Below, one piece after another: positions 43,908 to 54,445 of a stretch of 64,000 nucleotides of DNA. The translations under genes were made by a program, and so were the position numbers. Each line of letters opens with the position of its first letter. Positions within the stretch are counted from its first letter, which is position 1. The DNA is from Chlorocebus sabaeus. Its lineage: Eukaryota; Chordata; Mammalia; Primates; Cercopithecidae. Under the pieces are notes generated by a model. It was not told the origin of the DNA and did not search any database. It saw only the letters and a program-made list of their open reading frames with translations. The stretch covers positions 86,691,139 through 86,755,138 of the forward strand of contig NC_132918.1 of NCBI RefSeq assembly GCF_047675955.1, read 5' to 3'.

Positions 43908-44407
43908 TCTAGTAGTTACCTACTGCTATTGTAGCAAATTACCACAAACTTAATGGCTTAAAACAATATGAATTTATTAGCTTTACAGTACTGAAGGCCA
44001 AAAGTCACAAATGGGTCTCACTGAGCTAAAATCAGGCAGAGTTGTTTTCCTTTCTGAAAGCTCTAAGGGAGTATCCACTTTTTTGCCTTTCCAGCTTCTA
44101 GAGACCAGCTGTCTGGCCTCTGGCGCCTTTCTCCATTTTCAAAACCAGCAATGGCTTTTCAAGTCTTTCTTACATTGCATGTTCTGATACTGACATTTCT
44201 GCTTCCCTCTTCCATATAAGGAGCCCAGGTGATTACACTGAACCCATCCAGATAATACAAAATAATGTCTCCATCTCGAAATCAATGAAATAGCAATCTT
44301 AACTTTACCTGCTACCTTAATTATTCTTTGCCATTTAAATCACATATTCACAGGTTCTGGGAATTAGAATGTGGACATCCTTGGAAAACTATTATTTTGC
44401 CTACCAG
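43908..44407 (-). mobile_element. MLT1-type LTR (antisense)
   Basis: GCTATTGTAGCAAATTACCACAAACTTAATGGCTTAAAACAATATG is the inverted MLT1 3' end (read in part). AAGGAGCCCAGGTGATTACACTG and CACATATTCACAGGTTCTGGGAATTAGAATGTGGACATC follow as expected. It faces the preceding MLT1 tail to tail, about 70 bp away. Confidence 0.88.
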
Positions 44408-45339
44408 ATATTATGTTTTAAAAAAGATCTGTTGGTCAGACAATGAATTGTGCAGAAATTAGCATTGATAAAGTATTAACTGCAGTTTTTTTTCACATAT
44501 GGGTGAGATATTTACTTTTGAGTGAATTTTTTTCCTCAAAAAGAAATGTTTAAAAAGATGATGAACCTTGGCAGTCCATGAAATATTTTGAATGCTAACC
44601 TGTACAAAGTTATATCATAGCAAAAATGTCCTAATGATCCAGAACTGAGTTGGAGGAATTTATAGTAACAAGTATAATTTCTTAAATGGTATAAATCTTT
44701 ATTGTTTAAAAAATACTTTCCCAGATATTATCCCATTTATTTATTACATTTGTGAAGCTTTTGCCAATTCTCCTGACCTGTGTTTCTCTCCTTTCTCAGA
44801 AGCATTTTAAATATATCCTTATTAGAGCATTCATAACAGTGTATTTTGATAATTCATTTAATATTTGTCATTAGTGCAGGGGTGTCCCCATCTCACGAAT
44901 GCTTGGATAGTATCTGGCACCTCTGTCTTCTAATACCTGTTACTGATAATGAATGTGTCTTGGGTAAGTCTTTCCTAATAATTTATCCATAGAGAAAGAA
45001 TAAAGACTAGTGATGGTTGAGGTCAGTATTGTAAACATGTTCCTTTGATTCTGATCTTAATATCTGAGCTAAACATATTAGTTAATCAAAATTTTAGCTA
45101 ACATTTAAAAACAAACTTTATCAAGTAATATGACCACTTCTGTGATACAATTTGTGTCAAAATCTACATTTATTCAAACTAAGTAATTATTAGCTAAATG
45201 ATATACCTTTTTATATGGTATGGTTTTTAAATTTATGTTAATTAATTTATGTACATATAAATATCTATGCATATGCATGAATAAATATGTCCATTTCTGC
45301 TGAGAGATTAAGCTTATAAAGGCCACATATAAGTCCGTT
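44408..45339. other. Unassigned sequence
   Basis: About 930 bp have no recognised gene or repeat. Confidence 0.45.
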
Positions 45340-45500
45340 GTAGCTTGACCACTTTATTAAAGTATGATTGACATATAACAAACATACATATGTAATGTCT
45401 ACATCTTGATGAGCTTGGACATAAGTATACACCTGTGAGACCATCACCAAACGATATGTTTTTAACAAGAATTTTCTGTTACAGATTCTTAAAAAACAAG
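45340..45500 (-). mobile_element. L1M 3' UTR fragment
   Basis: CACTTTATTAAAGTATGATTGACATATAAC and GTATACACCTGTGAGACCATCACC match the inverted L1M 3' UTR (each read in part). The element stops shortly after an A-rich tract at about 45495. Confidence 0.75.
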
Positions 45501-45892
45501 AAAAAAAAAACAAAATAAGAAATCCCAACAGTCTTCATAGAGACATATTGTCTCCTTTGCTTAATTATGTCTTTTCTCATTTTTAAAAATATGACACATC
45601 TTTATTATTACCTATGTGTCTCAATATTCCTTCTTCCTGTTCCCACAATATCTTGGCAGCTCAGATTTCCGTAGGTTTAATTGTTTCCTTATTCTTACAA
45701 TATGAAGGCACAGAGAATGCTTCTGGGTGCTCTTTCATCTTTGCCACATATTGTTTCCTGAGTCGATATTTTAATGCCTTACGATACAAGAAAATTTAAA
45801 CTACTGTCTTTTCGTGATCTAAGTAATGTTTAAGGTTTTCTCTTTTTCAGTGTTAAGATAGAAATGATAGGGTAAGTAAACAATCACTAGAT
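45501..45892. other. Unassigned sequence
   Basis: No recognisable gene or repeat is seen. Confidence 0.45.
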
Positions 45893-46032
45893 CAGGAGAA
45901 GGAAGGCTTAGATCTTAGATTGAACCTCCTATTCACTAGTTATAGGATCTTGGGCAAATATTATAGACTTTCTGATCCTAAAATACTGTATCTGTATGTT
46001 ATAGACGATAGCTCCCATATGTGTTAGAAATA
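45893..46032 (+). mobile_element. MIR SINE
   Basis: ATTCACTAGTTATAGGATCTTGGGCAAATATTATAGACTTTCTGATCC is a diverged MIR core (consensus ...TACTAGCTGTGTGACCTTGGGCAAGTTACTTAACCTCTCTG...; both read in part). It is preceded by a weakly matching 5' part. Confidence 0.65.
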
Positions 46033-46059
46033 TTTTTAAAATACACAAGTATAGAAGAT

Positions 46060-46577
46060 TACATAATAGGTACCAACTTACTGACTACCTACTTAAAAAA
46101 AATAAGAACTAACAAGTACTGAAACTTGTAATTCTCCCTAATAATATTCCCTTCCATTTATTCATAGGAATAATCTTTAAAACTTCATTTTGTGCAGATG
46201 ATTTTCATGTGTGGGTTTTTAATTTTACTACATATGTATAAATTCTTAGACAATATGTTGGTTTTTTCATGTTACAGTTTATTTCAATTTGTTTTGATAA
46301 ATATTTAGAATTTTTCCAAAATTTTATTATTACAACATAAAAGTAAGCATTTATGTACATCATGTCTTCCTGTGAATATGTGCAAGAGTTTTGAGAGGGT
46401 ATATTATAGGAGTAGAGTTGATGGCTCATGGAGTATGCCTGACTCACAACTTTAGTTAAATTTGCTAGATAGCATTCTTCTACATTTGTTGTAACAATTT
46501 ATACTCATACTACAATAAATAAAAATTCTCATTGTTTTACATGTTCACCAATACTCGGTTTCGGATGTAAATATGCC
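46060..46577 (-). mobile_element. L1M fragment, ORF2 3' region
   Basis: TATATTATAGGAGTAGAGTTGATGGCTCATGGAGTATGC, ATAGCATTCTTCTACATTTGTTGTAAC and TTTTACATGTTCACCAATACTCG are decayed antisense L1M ORF2 3' landmarks (each read in part). The AluY insertion lies at its right edge. Confidence 0.6.
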
Positions 46578-46639
46578 TCAATATTTTATTTTATTTTATT
46601 TTATCTTATTTTATTTTTTATTTTTTATTTTTATTTTTT

Positions 46640-46920
46640 GAGACGGAGTCTTGCTCTGTCGCCCGGGCTGGAGTGCAGCGGCCGGATCTCAGCTCACTGC
46701 AAGCTGCGCCTCCTGGGTTCACGCCATTCTCCTGCCTCAGCCTCCCGAGTAGCTGGGACTACAGGCGCCCGCCACCTCGCCCGGCTAGTTTTTTGTATTG
46801 TTAGTAGAGACGGGGTTTCACCGGGTTAGCCAGGATAGTCTCGATCTCCTGACCTCGTGATCCACCCGTCTTGGCCTCCCAAAGTGCTGGGATTACAGGC
46901 TTGAGCCACCACGCCCGGCC
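46640..46920 (-). mobile_element. Young AluY of Old World monkey type, with TSD
   Basis: An inverted full-length Alu is close to consensus and ends CACGCCCGGCC. It carries GGCCGGATCTCAGCTCACTG, CCACCTCGCCCGGCTAG and GGCTTGAGCCACC. TCAATATTTTATTTTATT at 46578-46595 and 46922-46939 is a perfect 18-bp target-site duplication. The tail (reverse complement, 46596-46639) is an impure (TTTTA)n. The shared variants are those of cercopithecid AluY lineages. Confidence 0.95.
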
Positions 46921-46939
46921 TTCAATATTTTATTTTATT

Positions 46940-48335
46940 AAAAAATTTTAACATGTTTATAGAAGTATAATTGACTTAAATTATACATATTTAAAACGTA
47001 CAACTTGGTATGTTTTAACATATATCTATATGTGGATAGACATATAGCTATACAGAGACCTGTGGAAAAAAATCACCATAGTCAACATAATGAATATATT
47101 TATCATTCCCAAGCATATCCTTATGCTCCTTGGGAAGCCCTTCCTCCTCATTTCCCTGTGCCACACCAGTGTCCCAGATACCCACTGCTCTGTTTTCTGC
47201 CATTATAGATTAGTTAGCATTTTCAAATATTTTATATAAATAAAATGACACTGTGTGCAATTTTTTTCCTGGTCTGGCTTTTTAAATCTAGTCTGATTAT
47301 TTTAAGATTTATTCACGTTGTAGCCTGTTTGAATAGTTCACTCATTTTTATCACCAAAAGGTATCCTTTGTATGAATAGATCACAGTTAGTTTATCCATT
47401 CACATATTGGTAGACATTTATTTCCAGTTTGGGGCTGTTATAAATAAATTTTGTATAAACACTCATGTACAAATCACTGTATAGACATACACTTTCATTT
47501 TTCTTTAGTAAGCTCTCAGGAGTGAAATGATTGGATTATATGGTATGTTACATTTAACTTTGTTTTCCAGAAGGGGTTCACCACTTTACAACATAACCAG
47601 GAGGGAATGAGCATTTTGAAAGTTCTTTAGGTATTCTGAATACAAGTTCGTTACAAAATATAAATGCAGATATTTTCTCCTAGCTTTTGGTTTGCCTTTT
47701 CTCAATTAACAATGCCTTTTTGATAGCAGAAGATTTTCATTTGGATGAAATCAAATGCCTTCCTTTTTCCCCCTTACTTTTGGGGGTCATGCTTTTTATG
47801 TCATAATAACAACAACAAGATTTCTTAACACAAAATTATATACATTTTCTTATATATATTCTTCCAGAAATAGTATAGTTTTTACATTTAGTTCTCTGGT
47901 CCATTTTAGATTAATTTTCTATATGGTATGAGGAAGAGATCACGGCTTTTGTTTTTTAAATATGGATATCCAGTAGCAACAGCACTATGTTGCACTGTTG
48001 GATGGATTTTTTTTCCATTGAATTACCTTTGTATCTTATTCAAAATTCAAGTGTGTGAATGTCTGGCTATATTTTTGGATTCTCTTTTTATTTCAGTAGT
48101 TCTACTTGTCTACTTTTAGACCTATATTAAACTGCATTACTATAACTCAGTAATAAGCATTAAAATTATAAAGTTACAGTGAAACATTATTTTTCAAAGT
48201 TTTTGTTTGTTCTTTTGCTATACTAGGTCCTTTGCATTTTAAAATAAATTTTAGAATGAGTATCAGTTTCTACTAAAATAAATAGGAGTTTTGTGGTATT
48301 TTAATTTAGAATCATGATATTATAAAATGTATTTT
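46940..48335 (-). mobile_element. L1M LINE: 3' UTR and ORF2 3' half
   Basis: Antisense landmarks in order: GAAGTATAATTGACTTAAAT, TTCTGCCATTATAGATTAGTTAGC, GGTATCCTTTGTATGAATAG, CTGTTATAAATAAATTTTGTATAAACACTC, GTTCTCTGGTCCATTTTAGATTAAT and ATACTAGGTCCTTTGCATTTTAAAATAAATTTTAG (each read in part). It is an L1MB-ME-like element. Open frames 47005-47208 and 47928-48119 are artefacts. Confidence 0.88.
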
Positions 48336-48344
48336 TCTTCTCCT

Positions 48345-48911
48345 CCCTGTTTCCTGGTATACAACCTTTAAAATCCCTGGACTCTCTGGAGTGATGAATG
48401 TCTTTTGTTTGCTAATAAAATGACTGGTTGCTGTGGCCCCTAGATAGCTTTAAAATGGAAACTAGTCACATAAAAGCCCAAAGCATAATTAGAGTTAAGA
48501 CTTTTAGCCCCAAATGAATTATGTCTACTTAAGCCTCCATAAGAACCCAAAAGGACTGGGTTTGGGATCCAGATTACTGAACATGTGGAGGTTCCTGCAG
48601 GATGGTGTGCCCAGACAGCACACAGCTTTGTGTTCCCTCCTCCATACTTTGCTCTATGCACCTCTTCCATCTAGCTGTATCCTTTGCAATATCCTTTATA
48701 ATAAATGGGTGAATACAAGTAAAGGGGTTTCTGGAGTTATTTGAGCCACTCTAGCAAATTAATGAAACCCAAGAAAGGGGTCATAGAAACCCCAATTTAT
48801 AGCCAGTCAGTCAGACGTATAGGTCACAACCTGGGAAGTGTGACTGACATCTGAACTGAGGGAGAAGTCATTTGGGAAGGAGCCCTCAACCTGTGGGATG
48901 TGATACCATCT
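48345..48911 (+). mobile_element. ERV LTR, first part (host of a nested LTR)
   Basis: GGTTCCTGCAGGATGGTGTGCCC, CTCTATGCACCTCTTCCATC, an AATAAA signal near 48703, GAGCCACTCTAGCAAATTAATG and GAGCCCTCAACCTGTGGGATGTGA (each read in part) form an LTR-like order with R/U5 at the right end. The sequence breaks inside ATCTCCAAATAGTG and resumes at about 49366. The family is not assigned with certainty. Open frames on both strands here are artefacts. Confidence 0.6.
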
Positions 48912-49365
48912 CCAAATAGTGCCAACAAAAAATAACAACAGAGAGAGATTCTCCAAAGATAAGTTTATTTTGGAATAAGCAGACGAATTGCAATCCAGCA
49001 ATACTTGTGCCATGGCACCCAATAAATGGCCATTGACATACCCAGAAAGGCAAAGAAAGGAAAGGGTTTTTTGAAGCAATATGAGGAAAGTTACATAAGT
49101 TGTTTTGAAATAATTATCCTTGGCTACAAGGATCTATAACAATGGTGGCATCAGTCCAAGGTTGAATAGGTAGTTGCTGGGCAGATGTCTTTATAAAGTA
49201 CTATTTCTAAAAGGTTGAGGGCCCTTTGTGGAAGACTGTGGTTTCCAGAGAGTCCTTCTAATAATTTTAAACATAGATATGTGCGTGAGAACCCTTTCTT
49301 TATGGCCTCCTGACTATTTTGTTAGGGTTTGGCAGAACTATTTTGATTCTGACAACTTGCATTGT
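48912..49365 (-). mobile_element. Nested LTR-like insertion
   Basis: About 450 bp interrupt the host LTR. TAGTG borders it on both sides (left near 48909, right near 49367), fitting a 4-5 bp target-site duplication. Read on the minus strand it has an AATAAA signal near its 3' end (complement near 48964). No internal retroviral sequence is present. Exact ends and family are uncertain. Confidence 0.5.
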
Positions 49366-49460
49366 AGTGTCAGAATAGAATTATAGGATATCCTGCTGGT
49401 GTCAACTAGAGAATCTGGTGTCAAAAGTATTGTGTTTAGTGATGTGTGAGAGTAAGAAAA
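49366..49460 (+). mobile_element. ERV LTR, second part (host resumed)
   Basis: TAGTGTCAGAATAGAATTATAGGATATCCTGCTGGTGTC continues the phrase broken at 48911 (read in part). It runs on through GAGAATCTGGTGTCAAAAGTATTGTG. Confidence 0.55.
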
Positions 49461-49984
49461 GCACATTGGGTTTTATTTATCTTATCTATTAGGAATGCTT
49501 TGATTCTATAAATACATTTTCAGAGAATTGGCATAAGCTTCCTAGGGTCCCTTTCCATTAGAGTAACAGAGAATATGTTTAATTCCTTCAGCAATAAGTT
49601 GTGACAACACATACAAAGCGATATCCACCAGGGAAGCTGCCTGTGCCTAGGACTGCAGCATTTTACAGAGTTTTTAATAGGGATGCATGTAGGCACATGA
49701 TACCTGTGTGACTGACCACAGTTACTAAAGCTCCAGAGCCCCAGAAGGAACACTGGTATTCACATAAAGCACATTGTTTACTCAGACTATCTAGAAAACC
49801 TGGCACAGTTTGGTTCAAGGACACAAGCATGCAAAACACTCCTATCAAAACATTTGAAAAGCTCAGTTCCCAGGCATCAGCCAAAGGTCATTCATGAAAA
49901 CAGGCAATTCATGAAAACTGAGAATACTTAAGGCTAGAGTCACTCATGCCTGCTGAGTAAACCCTTTCCTACACACATTCTATT
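49461..49984. other. Unassigned, LTR-like composition
   Basis: About 520 bp of moderate complexity have minus-strand frames (49520-49753, 49663-49884). These resemble LTR or ERV leader composition, but nothing is diagnostic. Confidence 0.35.
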
Positions 49985-50560
49985 CCAAGTTTCAGAAAAG
50001 TTTTCATCAAGGCTGAATATTGAATTTGGTCTATATCTTTTGTGAGATTGTCACGTGTTTTTTTTTCTGAGACTGTAAACATGATTAAATGCATTGATTG
50101 ATTTTCAAATATTAAATGAACCTTGCATTATTGGCATGAATCCACTTGGTAATGAAGTATTATAGTTTATATATGTTGTTGAATTTTATTTGCTAAGTTT
50201 GTTTAGAATTTTTGGCAAAGCTGGGTGATGTATTTCTTACAATTTTCTATATTGTTACTTATTTTTTGTCTATTTGTTTTACGAATTACTGGGAGAGAGG
50301 TATTGAAATCTCCAACTATATTATGGTTGTGGATTTCTTTTTTTCTTGCAGTTCTGTCATTAGTTGCTACATTTTTTTGGAAGAATTGTTAATTATAAAT
50401 ATTTAGACTTATTTTAGTTTGACAATTTATTCATTTATTGTTATTTAATAATTTTTTGTGTTTTTGGAAATATTATTTTCTGTGTAACCTAGTTTATCTG
50501 ATACTAATATGGCTCCTCAACTTGTTCTTGATTAGTGCAAGAGCACTAATTTTCCTTACA
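49985..50560 (-). mobile_element. L1M ORF2 fragment
   Basis: CTTGCATTATTGGCATGAATCCACTTGGT, GAGAGAGGTATTGAAATCTCCAACTATATTATGG and GTAACCTAGTTTATCTGATACTAATATGGC are antisense L1M ORF2 landmarks (each read in part). Confidence 0.85.
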
Positions 50561-50721
50561 TACATGTACTAATCAGTTCTCAGCTGAATATGTAAGGGGG
50601 CCTTCTGCAGATCTCTGAAAATGTATGTATCTATGTATCTATATACGTGCAACTTTCTCCTCTCCAGGAAGTCCAGTCACATTGGTCTTCCAAGAACATC
50701 AGTAAGTCCATCTCCTGGTGG

Positions 50722-51225
50722 TAGATTGGTTTCTCATTGCTAATGCAGCAAATCACCTCAAACATAGTGGCTAAAACCACCACAAATTTATGATCTTACA
50801 GTTCCATTGGTGAGAACTGCAGAATGGGTCTTGCTCTGCTAAAACCACGGACTCAGCAGGGCTGAGTTCCTCTCTGCATGCTCTAGGGGAGAGTTCATTT
50901 CTTCGACTTGTCCCGCACTGGGAGGATGCCTAAATTTCATGGCTCGTGTCCCCTTCTTCCATCTTCCAAGTCAACAGTGTTGCATCTCTCTAATCATTTT
51001 TCAATAGCCACATCTCTTTCTAACTCTAAACTGAGCTGGGAAAGTTTCCTTTATTTTAAAGACTCATGTGATTAGATCTAGATATCCAGGATTATCTCCC
51101 CATGTCAAGATTCTTAATCAGCATCTGTGAAGTCCCTTTCCCATGTAAGGTAGCATATCCAAAGGTAAAGGGGATTAGGACATGTACATCTTTGGAGGAC
51201 CATTATTATGCGGCTATATCTAGGT
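50722..51225 (-). mobile_element. MLT1-type LTR (antisense)
   Basis: TTGCTAATGCAGCAAATCACC, TTTATGATCTTACAGTTCC, GGAGAGTTCATTTCTTC and TCTTTGGAGGACCATTATTATGC give the inverted MLT1 order. The element is diverged but nearly complete. Confidence 0.8.
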
Positions 51226-51248
51226 TCTTCCTCACTACAACATGCCCT

Positions 51249-51254
<6 letters not shown>

Positions 51255-51280
<26 letters not shown>

Positions 51281-51553
51281 GAGACGGAGTCTCGCTCCGT
51301 CGCCCAGGGTGGAGTGCAGGGGCCGGATCTCAGCTCACTGCAAGCTCTGCCTCCCGGGTTCCCGACATTCTCTTGCCTGAGCCTCCTGAGTAGCTGCGAC
51401 TACAGGCGCCGCCACCTCGCCCGGCTAGTTTTTTTGTATTTTTTTAGTAGAGACGGGGTTTCACCGTGTTAGCCAGGATGGTCTCGATCTCCTGACCTCG
51501 TGATCCGCCCGTCTCGGCCTCCCAAAGTGCTGGGATTACAGCCTTGAGCCACC
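51255..51553 (-). mobile_element. Young AluY of Old World monkey type, 5' truncated
   Basis: An inverted Alu has a 26-base T run, GGCCGGATCTCAGCTCACTGCAAG, CCACCTCGCCCGGCTAG and CCTTGAGCCACC (read in part). It ends at GAGCCACC and lacks the last ~10 bp (GCGCCCGGCC side). It has one missing CC in the linker region. No convincing target-site duplication is visible. Variants match the other monkey-type AluY here. Confidence 0.93.
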
Positions 51554-51774
51554 TTAAGTCAATAAGCTGGTCTATTGGAGAGTTTATCTCCTGTGTTTCT
51601 CATCTCTTGCAATTCTGGGTCTTTCACTGATTTCTATTTAGTGTCTTGAACGCCGTGATTTCATATATTTTGTCTTCTTTTTTAAAAAGTCGTTTCATGG
51701 GAAAGAGTAAATCCAATACTTGTTACTCCAACTTAGCTAGAAGGACTTCTGTCCTTAGTACTCTACTGTTTTAA

Positions 51775-52310
51775 AATAAATTTTATTGATTCTTCATAGG
51801 ATTGGGCATCTTTTAATTTCTTTTTTCTTGTTTACTTTTGCTATTCAGGTTTACTATTAACTTTCCTTTTGGGAAGTTTGTATTTTTTTCCTCTTATTTT
51901 ATAGAACTAATTTGTATAATATATTCTAGAAAATAATCTTTTACCAGTTGTCTGGAATATATTTTCTTTCAGTATGTGTTTTACTGTAGACTCACTTGTT
52001 CTTGAAGAATTTTTTATTTAAAAGAAGTTTTAATATTATTATAAACAGACATCTTTTTTTTAGGCTTTGTGCGTATCTTTCCCTGTCATGCAGTCATAAA
52101 GATATTCTAGCATATATTTCTGCTAAAATTAGTTTTGCTTTTCACATCAGGTATTTAATCATCTGAAATTTATTTCTTTGTATAATACAAAGTAGAAAGC
52201 ACAATTTTTATATGGATAACAAATTATACTATTTATTGACTAATCTATTCTTTTCATAATGAATTATGAAGTTCATTGCTATTTTCTTTAGTGCAGTCTT
52301 TTTAGGATAA
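51775..52310 (-). mobile_element. L1M/HAL1 ORF2 3' fragment
   Basis: AATAATCTTTTACCAGTTGTCTGG, TCATGCAGTCATAAAGATATTC, TAATCATCTGAAATTTATTTC and TATGGATAACAAATTATAC match decayed antisense L1M/HAL1 ORF2. Confidence 0.55.
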
Positions 52311-52319
52311 ATTCTTTTC

Positions 52320-52865
52320 TGAGAAATATCTTCAATATCACCTTCATTTTTAAAAAACATTTTCATCAGGCAAAGAATTACAGTTTGCTGGGTATTTTCT
52401 TTTAACCCTTAATTATACGATTTCATTGTCTTATGATTTTCATTATTTTTATTTTAAAATCATTGCTCAATTTTTGAGGTTATTTTGATGGTAAGTGTCT
52501 TTTTGTATTTGGTTTTCAAAAGTTTTACTAAAATATACCTAGGTGTGAGTTTTTAAAAATTTATTTATCTTTACTTACATCTTTGGCTTGATATGTTTTT
52601 TCAGTTTTGAAAAATTACTGTCTTCTGACCTATTCTCTCTCTCTCTCTGTCTCTCTCTTGCCACTTTCTCTTATTCTTCTTCCTCCTGTTCAACTCCAAT
52701 TTCATAGATATTCAATTTCTTCCCCATTTCCAATTTATCTTTTGATCTGTTCTGTATTTTCCATTACTTTTTATTGCCTCCCCACATTTCAGGTCAGATA
52801 TTTTCTACTGACCTATTTTCTAATTAATAAATTATTTCTTCACCAGGGCCTATAATGTTATTGAA
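52320..52865 (-). mobile_element. L1M 5' UTR/ORF1-proximal region (antisense)
   Basis: TTTGGTTTTCAAAAGTTTTACTAAAATATACCTAGGTGTGAG, TTTTGAAAAATTACTGTCTTCTG and ATTTTCTACTGACCTATTTTC are antisense landmarks of old L1M 5' regions (each read in part). A (CT)n run lies at about 52632-52659. Open frame 52607-52855 is an artefact. Confidence 0.6.
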
Positions 52866-53879
52866 ATTATGTGTTGAAATTTAAATCATTGTATTTTAAT
52901 TAAGGCATTATTCAGACTTTCTGAATAATTATTTTTATACTTTCTCTTACCTCCCATGATTCATCATATTATTTAAGTTATTAAACATTAATCACATATT
53001 AAGCACTTTAAAGTATAATTGTGATTTTTTAAAATTGATTTTTAATGTATCTCTTTTTATCACCTATTTTTTCCTTTTGATTTTTGTCAATTCTTGTCTG
53101 TAGAGCTGTTTATTCTTGACAGGATGGCCGAAACTGTGGAAGAAAATTAAAGAACTTCTTTGAGGCCTTGGATGATGTCTTCCTCCATGTATAATTTACT
53201 CTTATTTCTTGAAGACAGTTTAAAACATTAAGGAATTGAATTGACTTGTTCCTGGACTTCAAGTGCAATTATTCATTATACAAGACAGTTGGTAAAATGT
53301 GTCCCCCAAAAGTGAGAACTAAAAGGCCATAAGCATTCATAAAAGTATATACCCATTTTATGTAGAAGAATCAAGGATGTTTTCATGAAACATAAAATTT
53401 GAGCAGGATCTGTGTAATACTTAGGAGTTTGACTACAAAGTTTAGAGTGAGAGACTGAACAAGGAAAGCAGACAGTGAGTCAGAAAAGTGACTCTATAAA
53501 ACAACATTGTTCAAGTTGATCTAATACATTCAAACACATACATACACAAGCTTTTTATTATCACTCTCATTTTTTTTCTGTGGATAAGCTGAGACCATCC
53601 TTGAAATAGATTCACTTTGGTGTAATCAAGTAAGAAATAAGAAATAGTGGTTTTCTGATTGCTCTTTCTCTCTACAGAATATTTTATAAAATTGCCACTC
53701 AATTTGAATGTCACTGCTATCATGGTGCAAAAGATTAACTCATGAAGTGAAAGTCTACTTTCTTTTCATCAATGTACATTTGAATTTAAATACTAACTAT
53801 CTTGATGATACAAGAGTATTATTCAAAAACTGACTTTTTAAATGCAACCTAAATCCTCAGAACACACTGAGTAAAATAA
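52866..53879. other. Unassigned AT-rich sequence
   Basis: About 1 kb have no recognised gene or repeat. Confidence 0.45.
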
Positions 53880-53960
53880 CATTAAACAACTTTTCCTTTA
53901 CAGCTCAGAATCTCATCTGTAAAATGAGACTTTAGTGATTTGTGTAATTCATTCACCAAA
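53880..53960 (+). mobile_element. Possible MIR remnant
   Basis: CTCAGAATCTCATCTGTAAAATGAGAC matches the MIR core CTCAGTTTCCTCATCTGTAAAATGAGG (both read in part). Flanking similarity is poor. Confidence 0.45.
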
Positions 53961-54029
53961 TAAGAGAGTACCTTTATGGACCAAATCTTTTCCTAGTAAC
54001 ATAATAGTACTTTCATTGTAGGATTGATA

Positions 54030-54445
54030 GGAGTTTTCTGTTTTTCATCTTCACTCCCCCAACCAATCTCATGGTACTCCCTGAGAAATACCAGCACCAA
54101 ACAGTGCTGGCTTCTCAAAGTTTGCGTCCTAGCTCCACAAGTTTCTTTTCTAACAGCATAAGCTGGTCAGCCTTCCTTCTGAAGAGGTCTGGCTCCTGCT
54201 CTGAGGGAACCACTTTCAAATACTAATTATTAAAAACACCTACCTCTTCCCTTTTTTTAGCCTCATGTCCAGGAATGGTAGCTGTTTCCTGCAGAAAATA
54301 TTTCTGTGGTATCTCAGTGTTTCCTTATTTGTATTTCAGTCTTCTAATATTTATATATCCAATAACTCATATATTTTTTTCTGTTAAATTAATTGGTCTG
54401 TTTTATATAGTCTTGATGGAACCTTGACTGAAAAAGAGCGATAGG
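54030..54445 (+). mobile_element. Possible old LTR
   Basis: AGGTCTGGCTCCTGCTCTGAGGGAACCAC, CATGTCCAGGAATGGTAGCTGTTTCC and a terminal GATGGAACCTTGACTGAAAAAG resemble ERVL-type LTR sequence (each read in part). The assignment is tentative. Confidence 0.35.
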
